Below the pieces are notes generated by a model. It ran no database searches. It was given only the letters and a program-made list of their open reading frames with translations, and was not told the DNA's origin. 64,000 nt of DNA from Marinifilum sp. N1E240 (GTDB lineage Bacteria > Bacteroidota > Bacteroidia > Bacteroidales > Marinifilaceae), in the NCBI RefSeq assembly GCF_009295825.1, contig NZ_WHKF01000003.1, forward strand, positions 434,001 through 498,000, read 5' to 3'. Positions 43,078 to 55,200 of the stretch are shown here, in pieces (the first letter of the stretch is position 1; every line of letters begins with the position of its first letter). A program made the translations under genes and the position numbers.

Positions 43078-43342
43078 TTTCTGTTTTGGGGAAGCCATTT
43101 TTTTTCAGAATTGCCTTCCCCAAACTGGGGAGACCCTCTTTTTTAAAAATAAAGCTTCCCCAAGTTGGGAAACAGTCCTTTTATTTCAATTCACCTTTCC
43201 CCAAGCTGGGAATGCCTCTCTAAATTCAATTTTGCATTTTCCCAAGCTGGGGAAGCCCTCTTTTTTCATGAAACACGCTTTCCCAAGTTGGGGAAGGTAT
43301 TTCTATTTTCATTTCAGCTTTCCCCAAGCTGGGGAAGCCATT
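43078..43342. repeat. Seven-unit 41-bp tandem array with a palindromic core
   Basis: The core TTCCCCAAGCTGGGGAA, or a close variant, recurs with centres near 43123, 43163, 43204, 43246, 43287 and 43328, a period of 40-42 bp. A degenerate first unit is at 43084 (only the GGGGAAGCC arm is good). Core arms form a 6-9-bp hairpin with a conserved AAGYT loop. The spacers of about 20 bp are T-rich and variable. It lies downstream of a terminator and upstream of yaaA. Confidence 0.85.
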
Positions 43343-43453
43343 TTTTCAGTCTCTTGTTATAGATAAAAACTAAGCTATCATCAATAATGATAAACTCTAT
43401 TGATGGTTTTCTGAATAATAAGTAATTTTAAATTCCAATCAAAAACACAAAAT

Positions 43454-44224
43454 ATGCTAATAGTTATATCTCCTGCTAAAACATTGGATTTTGATACTCC
43501 AACAACAAGTAATATACACTCCGATGCAGAGTTCACAAAAGATTCCGCTCAATTAATTAAAGTACTTCGTAAACTTAAAGTGGATGACATTGCCGACTTA
43601 ATGGGAATTAGTCCCAAACTTGCTCAGCTCAATTTTGAACGCTTTCACGAGTGGCATCTACCATTTAACGAGGACAATGCTAAACAAGCCTTGCTTGCCT
43701 TTAAAGGGGATGTTTATACCGGAATTGATGCAGCTACTTTTAGTGATAAAGATTTGGAACGTTCACAAACCAATCTTCGAATTTTATCTGGTTTATATGG
43801 TGTATTAAAACCTATGGATTTAATTCAGGCCTACCGATTGGAAATGGGTAAGAAATTAGAGAACAGACGAGGAGATAATTTGTATCAGTTCTGGGGTGAG
43901 AAAATCACAAAGTCAATTAATCAAACTTTAAAAGAGAATGATCACAAACATTTGATCAATTTAGCCTCAAATGAATATTTCAAATCCATAAAAAATAAGA
44001 AAGTAAAAGCCGAGATTATTACTCCTGGATTTAAAGATTTAAAAAATGGAGAGTATAAAATGATCAGCTTCTTTGCAAAAAAAGCAAGAGGATTAATGAC
44101 TCGATTCATTATTCAGAATGAAATTACTGATCCGGAAGATTTAAAAGCATTTGATTTAGACGGATACATCTACAATCCAAATTTATCGAAAATAAACGCA
44201 CCTATCTTTACCCGAGATCATTAA
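43454..44224 (+). CDS. yaaA: Peroxide stress protein YaaA (DUF328)
   Basis: A 256-residue protein of usual length that begins with the family motif MLIVISPAKTLDF. It shows RILSGLYGVLKPMDLIQAYR and LINLASNEYFKS, and ends with the typical FDLDGY region. In E. coli YaaA lowers free iron under peroxide stress. No redox operon surrounds it; the next gene is an unknown protein 107 nt away. Confidence 0.93.
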   Translation: MLIVISPAKTLDFDTPTTSNIHSDAEFTKDSAQLIKVLRKLKVDDIADLMGISPKLAQLNFERFHEWHLPFNEDNAKQALLAFKGDVYTGIDAATFSDKDLERSQTNLRILSGLYGVLKPMDLIQAYRLEMGKKLENRRGDNLYQFWGEKITKSINQTLKENDHKHLINLASNEYFKSIKNKKVKAEIITPGFKDLKNGEYKMISFFAKKARGLMTRFIIQNEITDPEDLKAFDLDGYIYNPNLSKINAPIFTRDH

Positions 44225-44331
44225 AGAAAATTTACATTATTAAAAAGAGTTTTAAGTCTTGTTTTTACATGCAAAATTTACTATGTTTAAGTATAAGACA
44301 ATCGGAGTATTAACCCCTCAATCCTTCTACT

Positions 44332-45045
44332 ATGGCTGCTGAAAACTATGTTGTAAAATTTGGAAGTCTTCTAAAAGAAGAAACACTTGAAGTAATCGAT
44401 AATAAAATATTACCTAATACCATTGTACTGGAAGCTACAAATCCGTTTCCTGGCTACTATGAGTATTATGACGGTTTTCAGAAAGATGTTAAACCTCATT
44501 ACATTTATTTGGTAATGGATAAGAAATACGATTTGGAAGTATTCACTCGTGCTACACAGAAAATCATGTCGTATTTTGAAGCTAACTTTCATGCTGCTGT
44601 AGGTAGTATAACTATCTTCAATGATGTTTATCATGTTATTCGTATCAGAAGATTAAGTACCTATGATCAGGTGAAGGAACTGCAGGCATCTTATAAAAAA
44701 GAAGGCATTCAGCTTAAGTCGAGTGGATCTATTCCACACAATTCAAAAGCGATGATTCAATTGGATAAGTTTTTTGCTTTGGATGTAATTGAAGATGGAT
44801 TTTACAAAGATCATATTGAGCCCAATCATGGTTATTTTACCATACCTCAAAAACTATCGTGGGAGCAATTTGAGCTACTAACAAAACAAGTTAAATACAA
44901 TATGGAGATGATGCATTTTGACGTCTCGTTGGGCTTTATTTACGACCATTTTAAGGCTGTAGATATGATTCGTGTATATGCTGAAGATTTAAGCCTGGAT
45001 TTGATGAAAAAGATCAAAGCAAAGTATCTGGAAAGAATTAAATAA
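44332..45045 (+). CDS. Conserved-looking hypothetical protein
   Basis: A 237-residue soluble protein that I do not recognise. It seems to contain two similar halves. Residues about 30-110 and 140-230 both have a strand, a helix starting near YDLEVFTRATQKIM or LSWEQFELLTKQVK, and an aromatic-rich strand (FNDVYHVIRI, then LGFIYDHFKA), so an internal duplication is possible. No signal peptide or membrane segment is seen. It is convergent with porP/sprF and is closed by a perfect 16-bp terminator. Confidence 0.7.
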   Translation: MAAENYVVKFGSLLKEETLEVIDNKILPNTIVLEATNPFPGYYEYYDGFQKDVKPHYIYLVMDKKYDLEVFTRATQKIMSYFEANFHAAVGSITIFNDVYHVIRIRRLSTYDQVKELQASYKKEGIQLKSSGSIPHNSKAMIQLDKFFALDVIEDGFYKDHIEPNHGYFTIPQKLSWEQFELLTKQVKYNMEMMHFDVSLGFIYDHFKAVDMIRVYAEDLSLDLMKKIKAKYLERIK

Positions 45046-45062
45046 CTATTGCCATAACTCAT

Positions 45063-45100
45063 AAAAAGGAGACAATCTGTGAAGATTGTCTCCTTTTTTT
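45063..45100. terminator. Bidirectional terminator between the unknown gene and porP/sprF
   Basis: Perfect 16-bp stem AAAAAGGAGACAATCT / AGATTGTCTCCTTTTT with loop GTGA, with T runs both ways. Confidence 0.93.
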
Positions 45101-45123
45101 ATTTTCATAATTTCTTAAATATT

Positions 45124-46119
45124 TTAGAAAACCGGTGAACGTACGGCTTTAATTCTTTTTCTTCTTTTATTCATATCAGCCACCAAAGGAAAGGAAAATG
45201 AAATTTCGTGTGCTCCAGTATTGGTATGAATTAGCTTAGAAATGGCATAATCGTAACTGTAAGCCACTTTAAATCGTTCGGTAACGAAACCTACCATGGC
45301 AATAAACGAGTCGTAATTTGGCTCGAAATTCTGATTGAACCATAAACCAAACACCATAGAACTTTTACTTGCATACAATCCATAATTCATTTGAGAAAAA
45401 TCGCCTTGCTTTTGATAAAGTAAGGCTGGAGCTAAAATCCAATTATCGGCATACCTTCTGCTTCTTCCTCCTAAAACAAACTCGGCTCCTGCATGAACTG
45501 TTATTTTTGTTTGTAATTTATCTTCTTGTTCATCATCAAAACTTAAATCTGGTTTTGCTAAATGATGAGCTGCAATACCGAAATAATAATCCTTGTAGTA
45601 AGCAATCGAGCCCAACGAAAAATCCCAGCCTCCTTTTTTTCTATTTGCTGGATCACCAGATGTATTGTGAGGAAAAATGCTACCATAAATTGGAGATACC
45701 TGATCGGGGAAAACCAAATTCGCCCAATCGACTTTCTTTTGCATATAGGCAGCCTGTATGGCCGGACGAACTATCAGATCGTCGTTAATTCTTAAATAAA
45801 AAGAATACATACCCGCAAAAGTCGTTGTTTTAAGAGCTCCATCTCCTTGATCATCCTGAATAACAGTTATTCCTATACCACCATTTAAGGCTTCGTAAAA
45901 ATTATCAAATGAAACGCTATAAGTAACATATGGCAAATCAAGATTTGGCCATTGGTTCCTATAGTTTAAACTTACATTTGAATAATTAGTCGATCCTGCA
46001 AGAGCAGGATTTAAATACAATTTATTTGCATAAAATTGTGAGAATCGGATATCCTGTGCAAAAAGACAGGTTACCGAAGTAAAAAACAACATGCAAAAAG
46101 CAAGTAGAGCCCTCTTCAT
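45124..46119 (-). CDS. PorP/SprF family type IX secretion membrane protein
   Basis: A 331-residue outer-membrane protein with a signal peptide (LLAFCMLFFTSVTCLFA, about residues 4-20). The mature part opens QDIRFSQFYANKLYLNPALAG, the family hallmark, and is a predicted beta-barrel with many aromatic strand ends. SprF-like proteins are needed for secretion or attachment of the large type B substrate encoded next to them. Here the giant adhesin lies immediately upstream, 122 nt away on the same strand, with a hairpin in the spacer. Because cells usually have several such pairs, the pairing specificity is inferred. Confidence 0.92.
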   Translation of the reverse strand: MKRALLAFCMLFFTSVTCLFAQDIRFSQFYANKLYLNPALAGSTNYSNVSLNYRNQWPNLDLPYVTYSVSFDNFYEALNGGIGITVIQDDQGDGALKTTTFAGMYSFYLRINDDLIVRPAIQAAYMQKKVDWANLVFPDQVSPIYGSIFPHNTSGDPANRKKGGWDFSLGSIAYYKDYYFGIAAHHLAKPDLSFDDEQEDKLQTKITVHAGAEFVLGGRSRRYADNWILAPALLYQKQGDFSQMNYGLYASKSSMVFGLWFNQNFEPNYDSFIAMVGFVTERFKVAYSYDYAISKLIHTNTGAHEISFSFPLVADMNKRRKRIKAVRSPVF

Positions 46120-46167
46120 CAGTTTGTGGTTTAAAATCCTACAGTATGATTTTGAATATATGCGATC

Positions 46168-46188
46168 CGGGAATCACTACGATTCCCG
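46168..46188 (-). other. Intercistronic hairpin between the giant adhesin and porP/sprF
   Basis: CGGGAATC / GATTCCCG form an 8-bp perfect stem with loop ACTAC. No U run follows on the minus strand, so it may be a processing or stabilising element rather than a terminator. Confidence 0.5.
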
Positions 46189-46241
46189 AAATCACATGTA
46201 AATTAAATTTATTTTATTGATTAAATAAAAGTTTTATCGAA

Positions 46242-49200
46242 TTATCTGATCAACATAAAGGTTCCTTTATTTGTCAGATCACCATTTATGAACAACATCC
46301 AAACATAAGCTCCTGTAGGACAAAGCTTTCCTTTATATTGTCCATCCCAACCACCATTATAACCTGGTTCGCTGCCGATAAATAATAATTCACCCCATCT
46401 GTCGTAAACGTACATTTCATATTTTTGAATATCGTAATTAATATCCTTCAAATAGAACCTGTCATTCTCATTATTCGAATTTGGAGTAAATGCACTTGGC
46501 TGTTCAATTCCAACAGGTTTTACTTCAACATCAACTGAATCTTTTGCCACACAACCCAAATTATCTACGACAGTCAATTTATACAATCCTGTTTCAGTAA
46601 CATCATATCGCTGAAGAATACTACCTTCTTTACCATCTTCCCATGTAAAATTATATGGTGAATATTCCAATGGAAGATTTGAACCTAAAGTCAATGTTTG
46701 TCCTTCAAAAATAATTACAGGTTTGCCTTCAACAATTTCAACCTCATCTGGTCCATCTATAATCAAGTAATCCATTAATTTAGGATTTGGTGTAGGATTA
46801 ATTACAAAGTTTTGTTTATCTCCACAACCATATTCATTTTCAACAGTTAATGTGTATTTACCTGGCGTTTCAACAGTTCTGGTGTCTCCAGCATATCCAT
46901 CATCCCAAATTGGCTTGTCCATTCCTGTTAGATTCACTTCAAATTGATCGCCTTCACAACCAAATTTATCTTCATCTAACTCCGGATCTGCAACAATACT
47001 TACAGTTACCTCATCTCCAGCATCACAACCATAAAGGTCCACAACATTAATCTTATAAGTATATGTTCCTTCTGGAGCATTTACAATTCGTGGACTTCTT
47101 GTTGTCGGATCATCCAAATGATCTGGATTTGTCCAGGTAATTTCACCCGCATCACCAACAATATCAGTCAACAATTGCAATTCATTACACTGTCCTGCTG
47201 TTATATCTTCGATAGTTGTAACCTCTGGTAATGGTGCAACATTTAAATTGACCAAGTCGATGCCAACACAACCATGTTCATCCATAACACTGGCAACATA
47301 CACCTGTGATTCTCCTGGAGTAAATATTGGTGTCATTGAATTTACATCATTCAAATTATCAGCTGGTGACCATTTAATGTTGTCCTCTTTGGTATCAGCT
47401 ACTAATGTAAATGGTGAACAACTACCTATTGTAGTATCGTCTGTAATATCAACTGTTGGCAACTCATCAACTTTTAATGAAGTTGTTTCTGTTACATTAG
47501 AGCATCCAAATTTATCCGTGTAAGAATAGTGAATTGTATACTCACCTGGTCCCTTATCTGCTGGATCAAATGTTTCTTCAGAGATTCCATTCACCCAATA
47601 AATACCACCTGCTGGATATCCTCCTGAAAGTTCAAAACTTTCTTCACATACACCTTTTGAATCAAAGACTTCAAGATTAACCTCAGGTAATGCATTCAAG
47701 GTTACCAATGAATCAACCTTCGAAGAACATCCTGTCTCGTTATTGGTTATCATTATCGATAATTCGCCATTAGCAACTTCCTCCCAGGTAATTCTAGTTC
47801 GCAAACCTTCATCTGGTCCGGCAAAGATACCTCCATCAACACCCCATCCGTATACAATATTTTTTTGATCAATTGTTGTATATGTAACTCTATCCTCTTT
47901 AGCACAAAGTACCATTCTACCAATAATCTCAGAGTTTGGTAATTTATTCACCACCAATTCTGTTGGCTTGGTAGATCTGGAATCTGTACAAAAATCCGAA
48001 ACAATACATGTATAATAACCATTATCAGCATCTTCCGTTTCTAAAATATCATAAACAGAATTTGTTGCTCCAGTAATATCTGTACCGTTTAATTTCCATT
48101 GATAATTTACATCATTACCCACAACTTCAGCAGTAAATGTTACTGGCTCACCTGCACAAACTTCCAAATCAACAGGTTCCGATAGAATTGATAATTGAGG
48201 TATCACACTTAGTTCCATACTAGCACTAATATCTTCTCCACAAGAATTATAAACTCTACAATCATAAGTTGCCTCATCATCCAACTGAATAGATGTTAAA
48301 CTAAGAGTTGGAGAAGTTTTACCGGCAATATCAATAGTGTTTTTTCTCCACTGATATCTTAAGTTTTCACCCGTTGCTAGAACGCTAAACTCCACTAAAG
48401 AAGTGTTTTCACATACTTCATTGTTATCGCTAACGCCAATAACTTTTGGTAATTCAGTTACTTCAAGTGTACCTGAACTGGAAACATCACCACAAAATCC
48501 TTTTACTTGAACCTCGTATTCACCTTCTTGTGCTAATGTCAAATTATCGTAATGCAAATCTTTCTTCGTTGAAACTTCAGTTCCTCCAAAGAACCATTTA
48601 TAAGTAAGATCAGCAGCACCAGAAATATTAGGACTCCAATTCAATTCATCATTTTCACAAATTGTTTGATTTCCAATAGGTGCATTCAAAGTCGTATTTG
48701 AATATACTCTCACTATTGTTGATTCTTCAATTCCTGATACAGGTAATCCTTCACCTTTTATTACACAAGTATATGTACCAGCATCTGCTATGCTCAATTC
48801 CGGAATAAAATGAGTAAACTCAGTGTTGCCTAATGGATTCCCATCTTTGAACCACTCTTTTGAGGTTATTTGACCACTCGCACTAAGCGTTAAATTTAAA
48901 GATTCACCTTCACATTTTTCTATAAAATTGGTTAGTCCATCAATTATCTTAACAGGTTCTTTAACTGTTAATTTACCCGATGCCAATCTGGTTCCACAAA
49001 TACCAGTAATTACACAATTGTAATAACCCGCATCACTCATTTGAATGTTTGTAAAATCGATAAACGATCCTGTAATTCCTGTCAAATCAGTTTTTACACC
49101 ATCCACAACATGTGACCAGGTATAAACCAAATCATCACCTGTAACATCCAAAGCCATTGTATAATCATCTCCAACGTATTTTACAACATTTTTAAGAGTT

Positions 49201-52200
49201 GTATTTAAAATTGTACTCGGATTAACAATTAACTGAGCTGTTTCATTTAAAATTTCACCACAGCCATTATCATTTGTGACAGTACATTCAATATTGTATG
49301 TTCTTGCATTGAATGGATCATCTGGTAACACCTCTGTTCCATCAATAATTAACTCTGCTGCATCAGTTGCCTGATCAACTCCATCAATTTTCCATTGATA
49401 ATGTAAATCACGACCAGTTGTTTCAGCTCTGAAAACTACGCCTTCATTCTGACAAACAGTTTGATCATCAATTGAAGCAAGTGTTGGTGTTGGATTTACA
49501 ATTTGTGTTCCAACAGAAACATCTTCACCACATACATTTGAAACTGCTACTTTATAGTTTCCTTCCATTTCAGTTATGGCAGCTCCCAGAATTAAATTAA
49601 GACCAGAAACATTATCTTCAGAATCATCACTTAATGTCCATTTAATAGCATCATAAGTTCCAACTATTTCAATAGGACCAAGCTCTAATACTTCGCCTTC
49701 ACATATTTCTGGTAATATTTCTAGTCCCTTAGTAATTTCAGGTATAGATAAAATACTAATATCTATTATATAAGTTATTTCTATGCCACATTCGTCTTTA
49801 ATTACGCATTTGTAAATTCCTGCATCTCCAATACCTACTTCTGCGATTAAATGTGTTGTATTCGCAACAAATGGAATATCATTCTTAGTCCATGTATAAG
49901 AAGTTGCATCACCAGAAACAATAGCTTCCAGATTCAACTCTTCACCAAGACAAAGTGTCTTTTCTGCAGGCCAAATACTTACAGGAGCAATAGATTGATA
50001 TACATCCACATATCCTGACACAAATTCAGTAGAACAACCATCAAATACTTCAACTTTATATTGTCCGGCTTTACTCTTATCTGCTGCAGTTAAAATATAA
50101 TCGACACTTGTTTCTCCAACTATTTCAGCTCCATCTTTATACCATTTGTATGATAATGTGAGTGCTGGATCAACATTATCAATACTTACTGATAATGTTT
50201 CAGGAGTACCAATACAAACATGATCTGCATTTTCCCAGGCATCTAAGCTTAATTTAGAATGATGAATTACTGTAAATTCGCTTGATTTATCAGGGCAAAC
50301 TCCACCATTACTAGCAATTACTTTGTAGTTTCCATTATCAGCTCCACCAATATTTACAATTGCTGTTGCTGAAACTTCTGTTGCATCCTTAGTCCAAGAG
50401 TAAGTGTATGGCTCGGTTCCTGAAGTAACATCCAAAGTAATTTGTTTACTTTCATCGAAACACAATTCCTGATTATCAATTGGAGTAATTTCAATTGGTT
50501 CAAAAACTTCCATACTAACAACATTCGAAATATCATCGGTGCTAGAACCATCACTTACAATACATCTGAAAGTCCAAGATGCCATAGTTAAGCTAGCATT
50601 ATCTATTTTTAGTTTAGATCCATTTACAGTTAGCACTTCAGACATGCCAGGAACAACTTCAGCATTTACAAAAATTCCGCTTCCATTTTCATATTCCCAA
50701 GCATAATCAAGTCCTGGTGTAGTTCCTACAATTTCGAAATAAACTTCATCATTCAAACAAGCTTGAATATTAGATGGAGGAGTTAAAATTTTATATAAAG
50801 CGTTAACGCTTAATATTACTGTAGCGCTTTCTACATCCGTTGAACAAGTATTACTAACCAGACAACGATATTGTTTTCCGTTAAATGAAAGATTTGCTTT
50901 CGTAATTTCTAAACTTGCTGTTTTACAGCCAGAATAGGTTACATCATCCGCTAAATTATCCCAAGATGCACCATTTAGAATTTGCCATTGATAAGTTATT
51001 GGTGTTCCAGGTATTTCATCACCTATAGCAGTTAATTCAAATGTAGCATTTTCACCATCTGAAATGGTAATATCACTTGGTTCAGAAGTAATAGTTACTC
51101 CCTGGTTTACGATCAGTTCTGCAACATCACTAGTTAAGCTTTTTCCACATCCATCAGTAATAACACAATAATAGGTGTTACCATCAACAGCTGTTGCTGG
51201 CGTAAATTTGTCACTATTCGAAGCAGGAACTTCCACTCCATTTTCGAACCAATGATAACTCAATGGTGCATAACCTGTAGCTGCAACATTAAATTCAGGT
51301 ATAAGTTCTCCTTCACAAATAGTGTTTGTTGTTAGAGGAGTTGTAATAACCAATTCATCCCGAACTGTAAAAGTAAATGTTCTACTTTCAGTTACACAAT
51401 CATTTGAAACTTCACACACATAAACAATGTCTGCATTAATTTCATCAACAAAATATGAATCAGTTGTAGACAGAACTGTAGCAGGAGTAGCTTGTTCATA
51501 CCATTTATACTCCCTCTCATCTCCTGTTGCTATGACAGAAAGGTTTCTAGATTCTCCTTTACAAACTTCAATTGGTGTATCAAGATTAACTGGTGAAGTA
51601 ATTGCCACTTCTTCCCATACTGTTAATTTCGCTTTATTTGTTGGATCAGGTGAACCTGTACCAATTGCGACTTCACAATAAAATTCCCAACCATCCATCT
51701 CTGGAGTTACTGGATCAATCGTTAACTCACCAGAAACAGAAACATCCCAAGTAGCTTTTGCAGCATAATCATTTGTTCCATCATTGTAAAACCAATTGTA
51801 TGTATCAACTGTTGGCATTACTTCTACTATAAATGTAACTGGTAAATTTTCACAGAGTTTTTGATCTGATGGGTGTGATTTAATCAAAGATAAAGCATCA
51901 ATTGATAATTCAGCAAAATTACTTTCTACAGAACGAATACATCCTTTCACTCCATCAGTTGTTACTACACAACGGTATTGCTTACCATCAAAACCATCAA
52001 TAATGGTTGCATTTGAAACTGTCAATTCATTGGTTTTAACATCAGAATAGTTAACATCGTTCGCTAAATCACTCCAATCGTCAGCCGTTGGTCCAACCCA
52101 AACTTGCCATTGATAAGAATAATTTGGTTCTCCAGAAGCTGTTACATTAAAATGCGCTGTTCCATTATCCGCAATTAACTGATCTATAGGATCTATTACA

Positions 52201-55200
52201 ACAAGCGGCTCTACAACTGTTAATAAAGCACTCTTGGAAATAATTGTGTTGCAATTGTTAAAAACTTCACAATAATACGATTGTCCATCTACTGGAGTAT
52301 CAACAATCAATATTGCATCGTTAGTACCGACAGAATTATGATCTTTATCAAACCACTGATAAGTAAATGGTCCATCTCCATTTGCTTTCACCATAAATGT
52401 TGGGTCAGCATCACCTGTACACATTACAACATCTTCAGGATCATCAAGTGTTAATAATTCCAATACATCCACTCCAAATGTTCTTGTCTCATTGTTACAA
52501 TTTTGGTCGTTATACACATCAACCTTATAAGTACCTTGATGGGAAAGATCCACTTTAGAAATACTAAAAGTTGCTTTATCAGATAGGGAAATTGACTCAT
52601 CTCCTACCTTATACCATTTGTATTTTAAGATATCACCTGTAGCTTCAACTGTGATTGAAAAAGGAGCATCAACACAAGCAGTAAGACCAGAATCATCTGA
52701 TGTAGACACTACTATGTTTTCCCACACATCAACCATAACCTCATTTGATAGTTGAGGAGTACTTAGCCCGTCACTTACCAAACATCTGAACCTCCAATTT
52801 TCCATATCTTGGGTTGCTCCGGAAATTGTATAAGTTGAAATATCACCTACGGTATTCACATCAGAAACATCAGCATTCTTGTATACATTATCACCTTCAT
52901 GATACTGCCACTGGTAAGTCAAACCTGTTGTCTTTGTTCCTGTAATTGAGAATGTAATATTTTCTCCCTCACATACTACTTGATTTTCAGGCTGTCCGGC
53001 ACTTACAATTTTATTTATAGAATTAATCGTAAGCGTTGCCTCACTACTTATTGCAGTGGCATTCAATGTACAAATTGCTCCATCACTTGTTACCACACAT
53101 CTGTATTGATTTCCATCAAAATCAGCTTTTAATGCGTTTGTAATTTTAAGTTCTGCTGTATTTATTCCAGAATATTTTGCACCTGTAACTGGATTATAGT
53201 CATCAACACCCGGTCCAACCCAAATTTCCCATTGGTAAGAATACTCCTTCTCTCCCGAAGCTGTTACACTAAAGCTTGCATCGGCACCATCATTAATGGT
53301 TACCGGATTAGGATTAGTAACTGCAACTTTTGGTATAATGGTAAGTGTTGCTGTTTGGGTGGTTGCTTCTCCACAAGCATCTCCCCATATCTTACAATGA
53401 TATGATTGTCCATCAACAGGCACTACAGTTAAGGTTGGATGATCAGTACCTACAGCTACATCATCTTTATCGTACCACTGATAATGTATGTCACCTTGAA
53501 CATCACCTGCAACTGTGAAATCGACAGATACTTCCGTTTCACAAATTATTTGATCATCTGGATCTTTAGTAATCTTAGGATTTTTATTTACAACTACATT
53601 AAATGTTAAAGTTACATTTCCACAACCAAGATCGTTACTTAATTCGCAAGTATACTCACCAGCATCTTCATCAATCATTACATCTTTCAATTCTATACTT
53701 GGTGTATTGGGAAATATTTTTGTTGGCTTAGCTGTCTGAGTCCATTTGTAATGAATCTCATCTCCTCCAGCATCTGCAGTTACAGATAAAGAAATTGTTT
53801 TATTTTCACAAACTGTAGTTATCGCATCTGATTGATCTGTCACAACAATATTATTTGTAATATCAACACTAATAGAAACCTGATCGTCTCCACAAAAATT
53901 AGAATTTACTTTTGCAATATAGTTACCATCACTAGTAGGGCTAGTTGCCGGATCTATCACATAATTAGTTGGTTCAGTGTTTCCATCTGTAATTGGCAAT
54001 TCATTTTTCCACCATGAAATACCATTGTGCTCTCCAGATTCAGTAATATTTAAGCTTACTACACCAGCACATTCCTCCACATTATTATCAAGGGTAGATA
54101 ATATTGGCTTCTCATGAACTTTAACGATATAAGTTTTTGATAAATTATCACAGAATGAAGTAACTTTAGCCTTGTATGTATATGTACCTGGAGTATTGTG
54201 TGCATTCAACTGAACTTGATTCACATCTCCAAATCCAACCAATGGATTATCTGAATCATCCGTCCAGATAATTGTATAATCATCCGAATTAGCAACTGTT
54301 GCATCAGAAGTATACTTAACTTCAACATTAAGAAGAGGTTTTTCTCCTTGGCAAATATCAATAATTTCATGTGCTGAAGGATCTATTGAAACATGCTTAT
54401 GAACTACCAAGTTTCTTTGTATGGTTACATCATCACCACAAATAAGATGCACAGTACAATAATAAATTCCCTCATCATCTTTTGAAACAGGATTTATTGT
54501 TAGGGAACCTGTTGATTCACTTAATGTCTTTATTACTCCGGATTTATTCTTAAAACTCCATTCAAATGTAGGAGTTCCTATATAATCGATATCAAAACTA
54601 AAGTTATCTCCTTCACAAACTTCAATATCAACAGCTGATGTTTTTGGAGTATTTACTTTTTGAATAGAAAGAGTTGCAGATTCTGTTTCAGTATTACACT
54701 GATCTGAAACAGTACATGTATATATTCCTAAATCACTTTCCTCAACATTATCAATTGTTAATACAGCCTCTGTACCAATTTCATCTTCTGCTTCATTTTT
54801 CCATAAGTACTTAAGATTTGATAAATCTGAAACATCTTCAACTACAGCATGAAAACTGACTTCTTCTCCCAAACAGGTTCCAACATCTTCTATTGTTACA
54901 TCTCCAAAATCAGGAATAATATTCCAGGTAAATTTATAAGTAAAATTATCTCCCACACAATTTGGTTCAGCTATAAACTCCCAAGTCCCCTCCGTTGAAT
55001 TATTAATCTCAAAACTATATGGATTCGTTATGGTAATTATTGAGTTATCAGGTTTTTTAGCTCTATATTCCGAAACTGCTCCATTATCAGTAAAAGTAAC
55101 TGTTACATTTGTCGGAGAACAAAATGGACCCGCTGGATCAGCAGTTATGCTCGTCACCACCATTTTAGGTGTTACTGATAAAGTAGCTGTTGATTCTTTT

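Larger units (their letters stand above)
43013..43453. other. 441-bp gap after the S9 peptidase gene
   Basis: It holds a terminator at 43024-43058 and the seven-unit 41-bp palindromic array at about 43078-43342. The last 110 nt (43343-43453) carry no clear promoter; the inverted stretch TCATCAATAATGATAA near 43378 is short. Two open frames of 63 and 65 codons run through the array but are repeat artefacts. Confidence 0.7.

Noticed and set aside
43078-43342. CRISPR-like appearance of the 41-bp array
   Set aside because: The conserved part is only about 17-22 bp and palindromic, the spacers are T-rich and about 20 bp, unit conservation is imperfect, and there are no cas genes.
43032-43362. Two overlapping open frames of 63 and 65 codons with repeated FPKLG-like motifs
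   Set aside because: They only read through the 41-bp palindromic array; the motif arises from the repeat core, the period is not a multiple of three, and no start signal is present.
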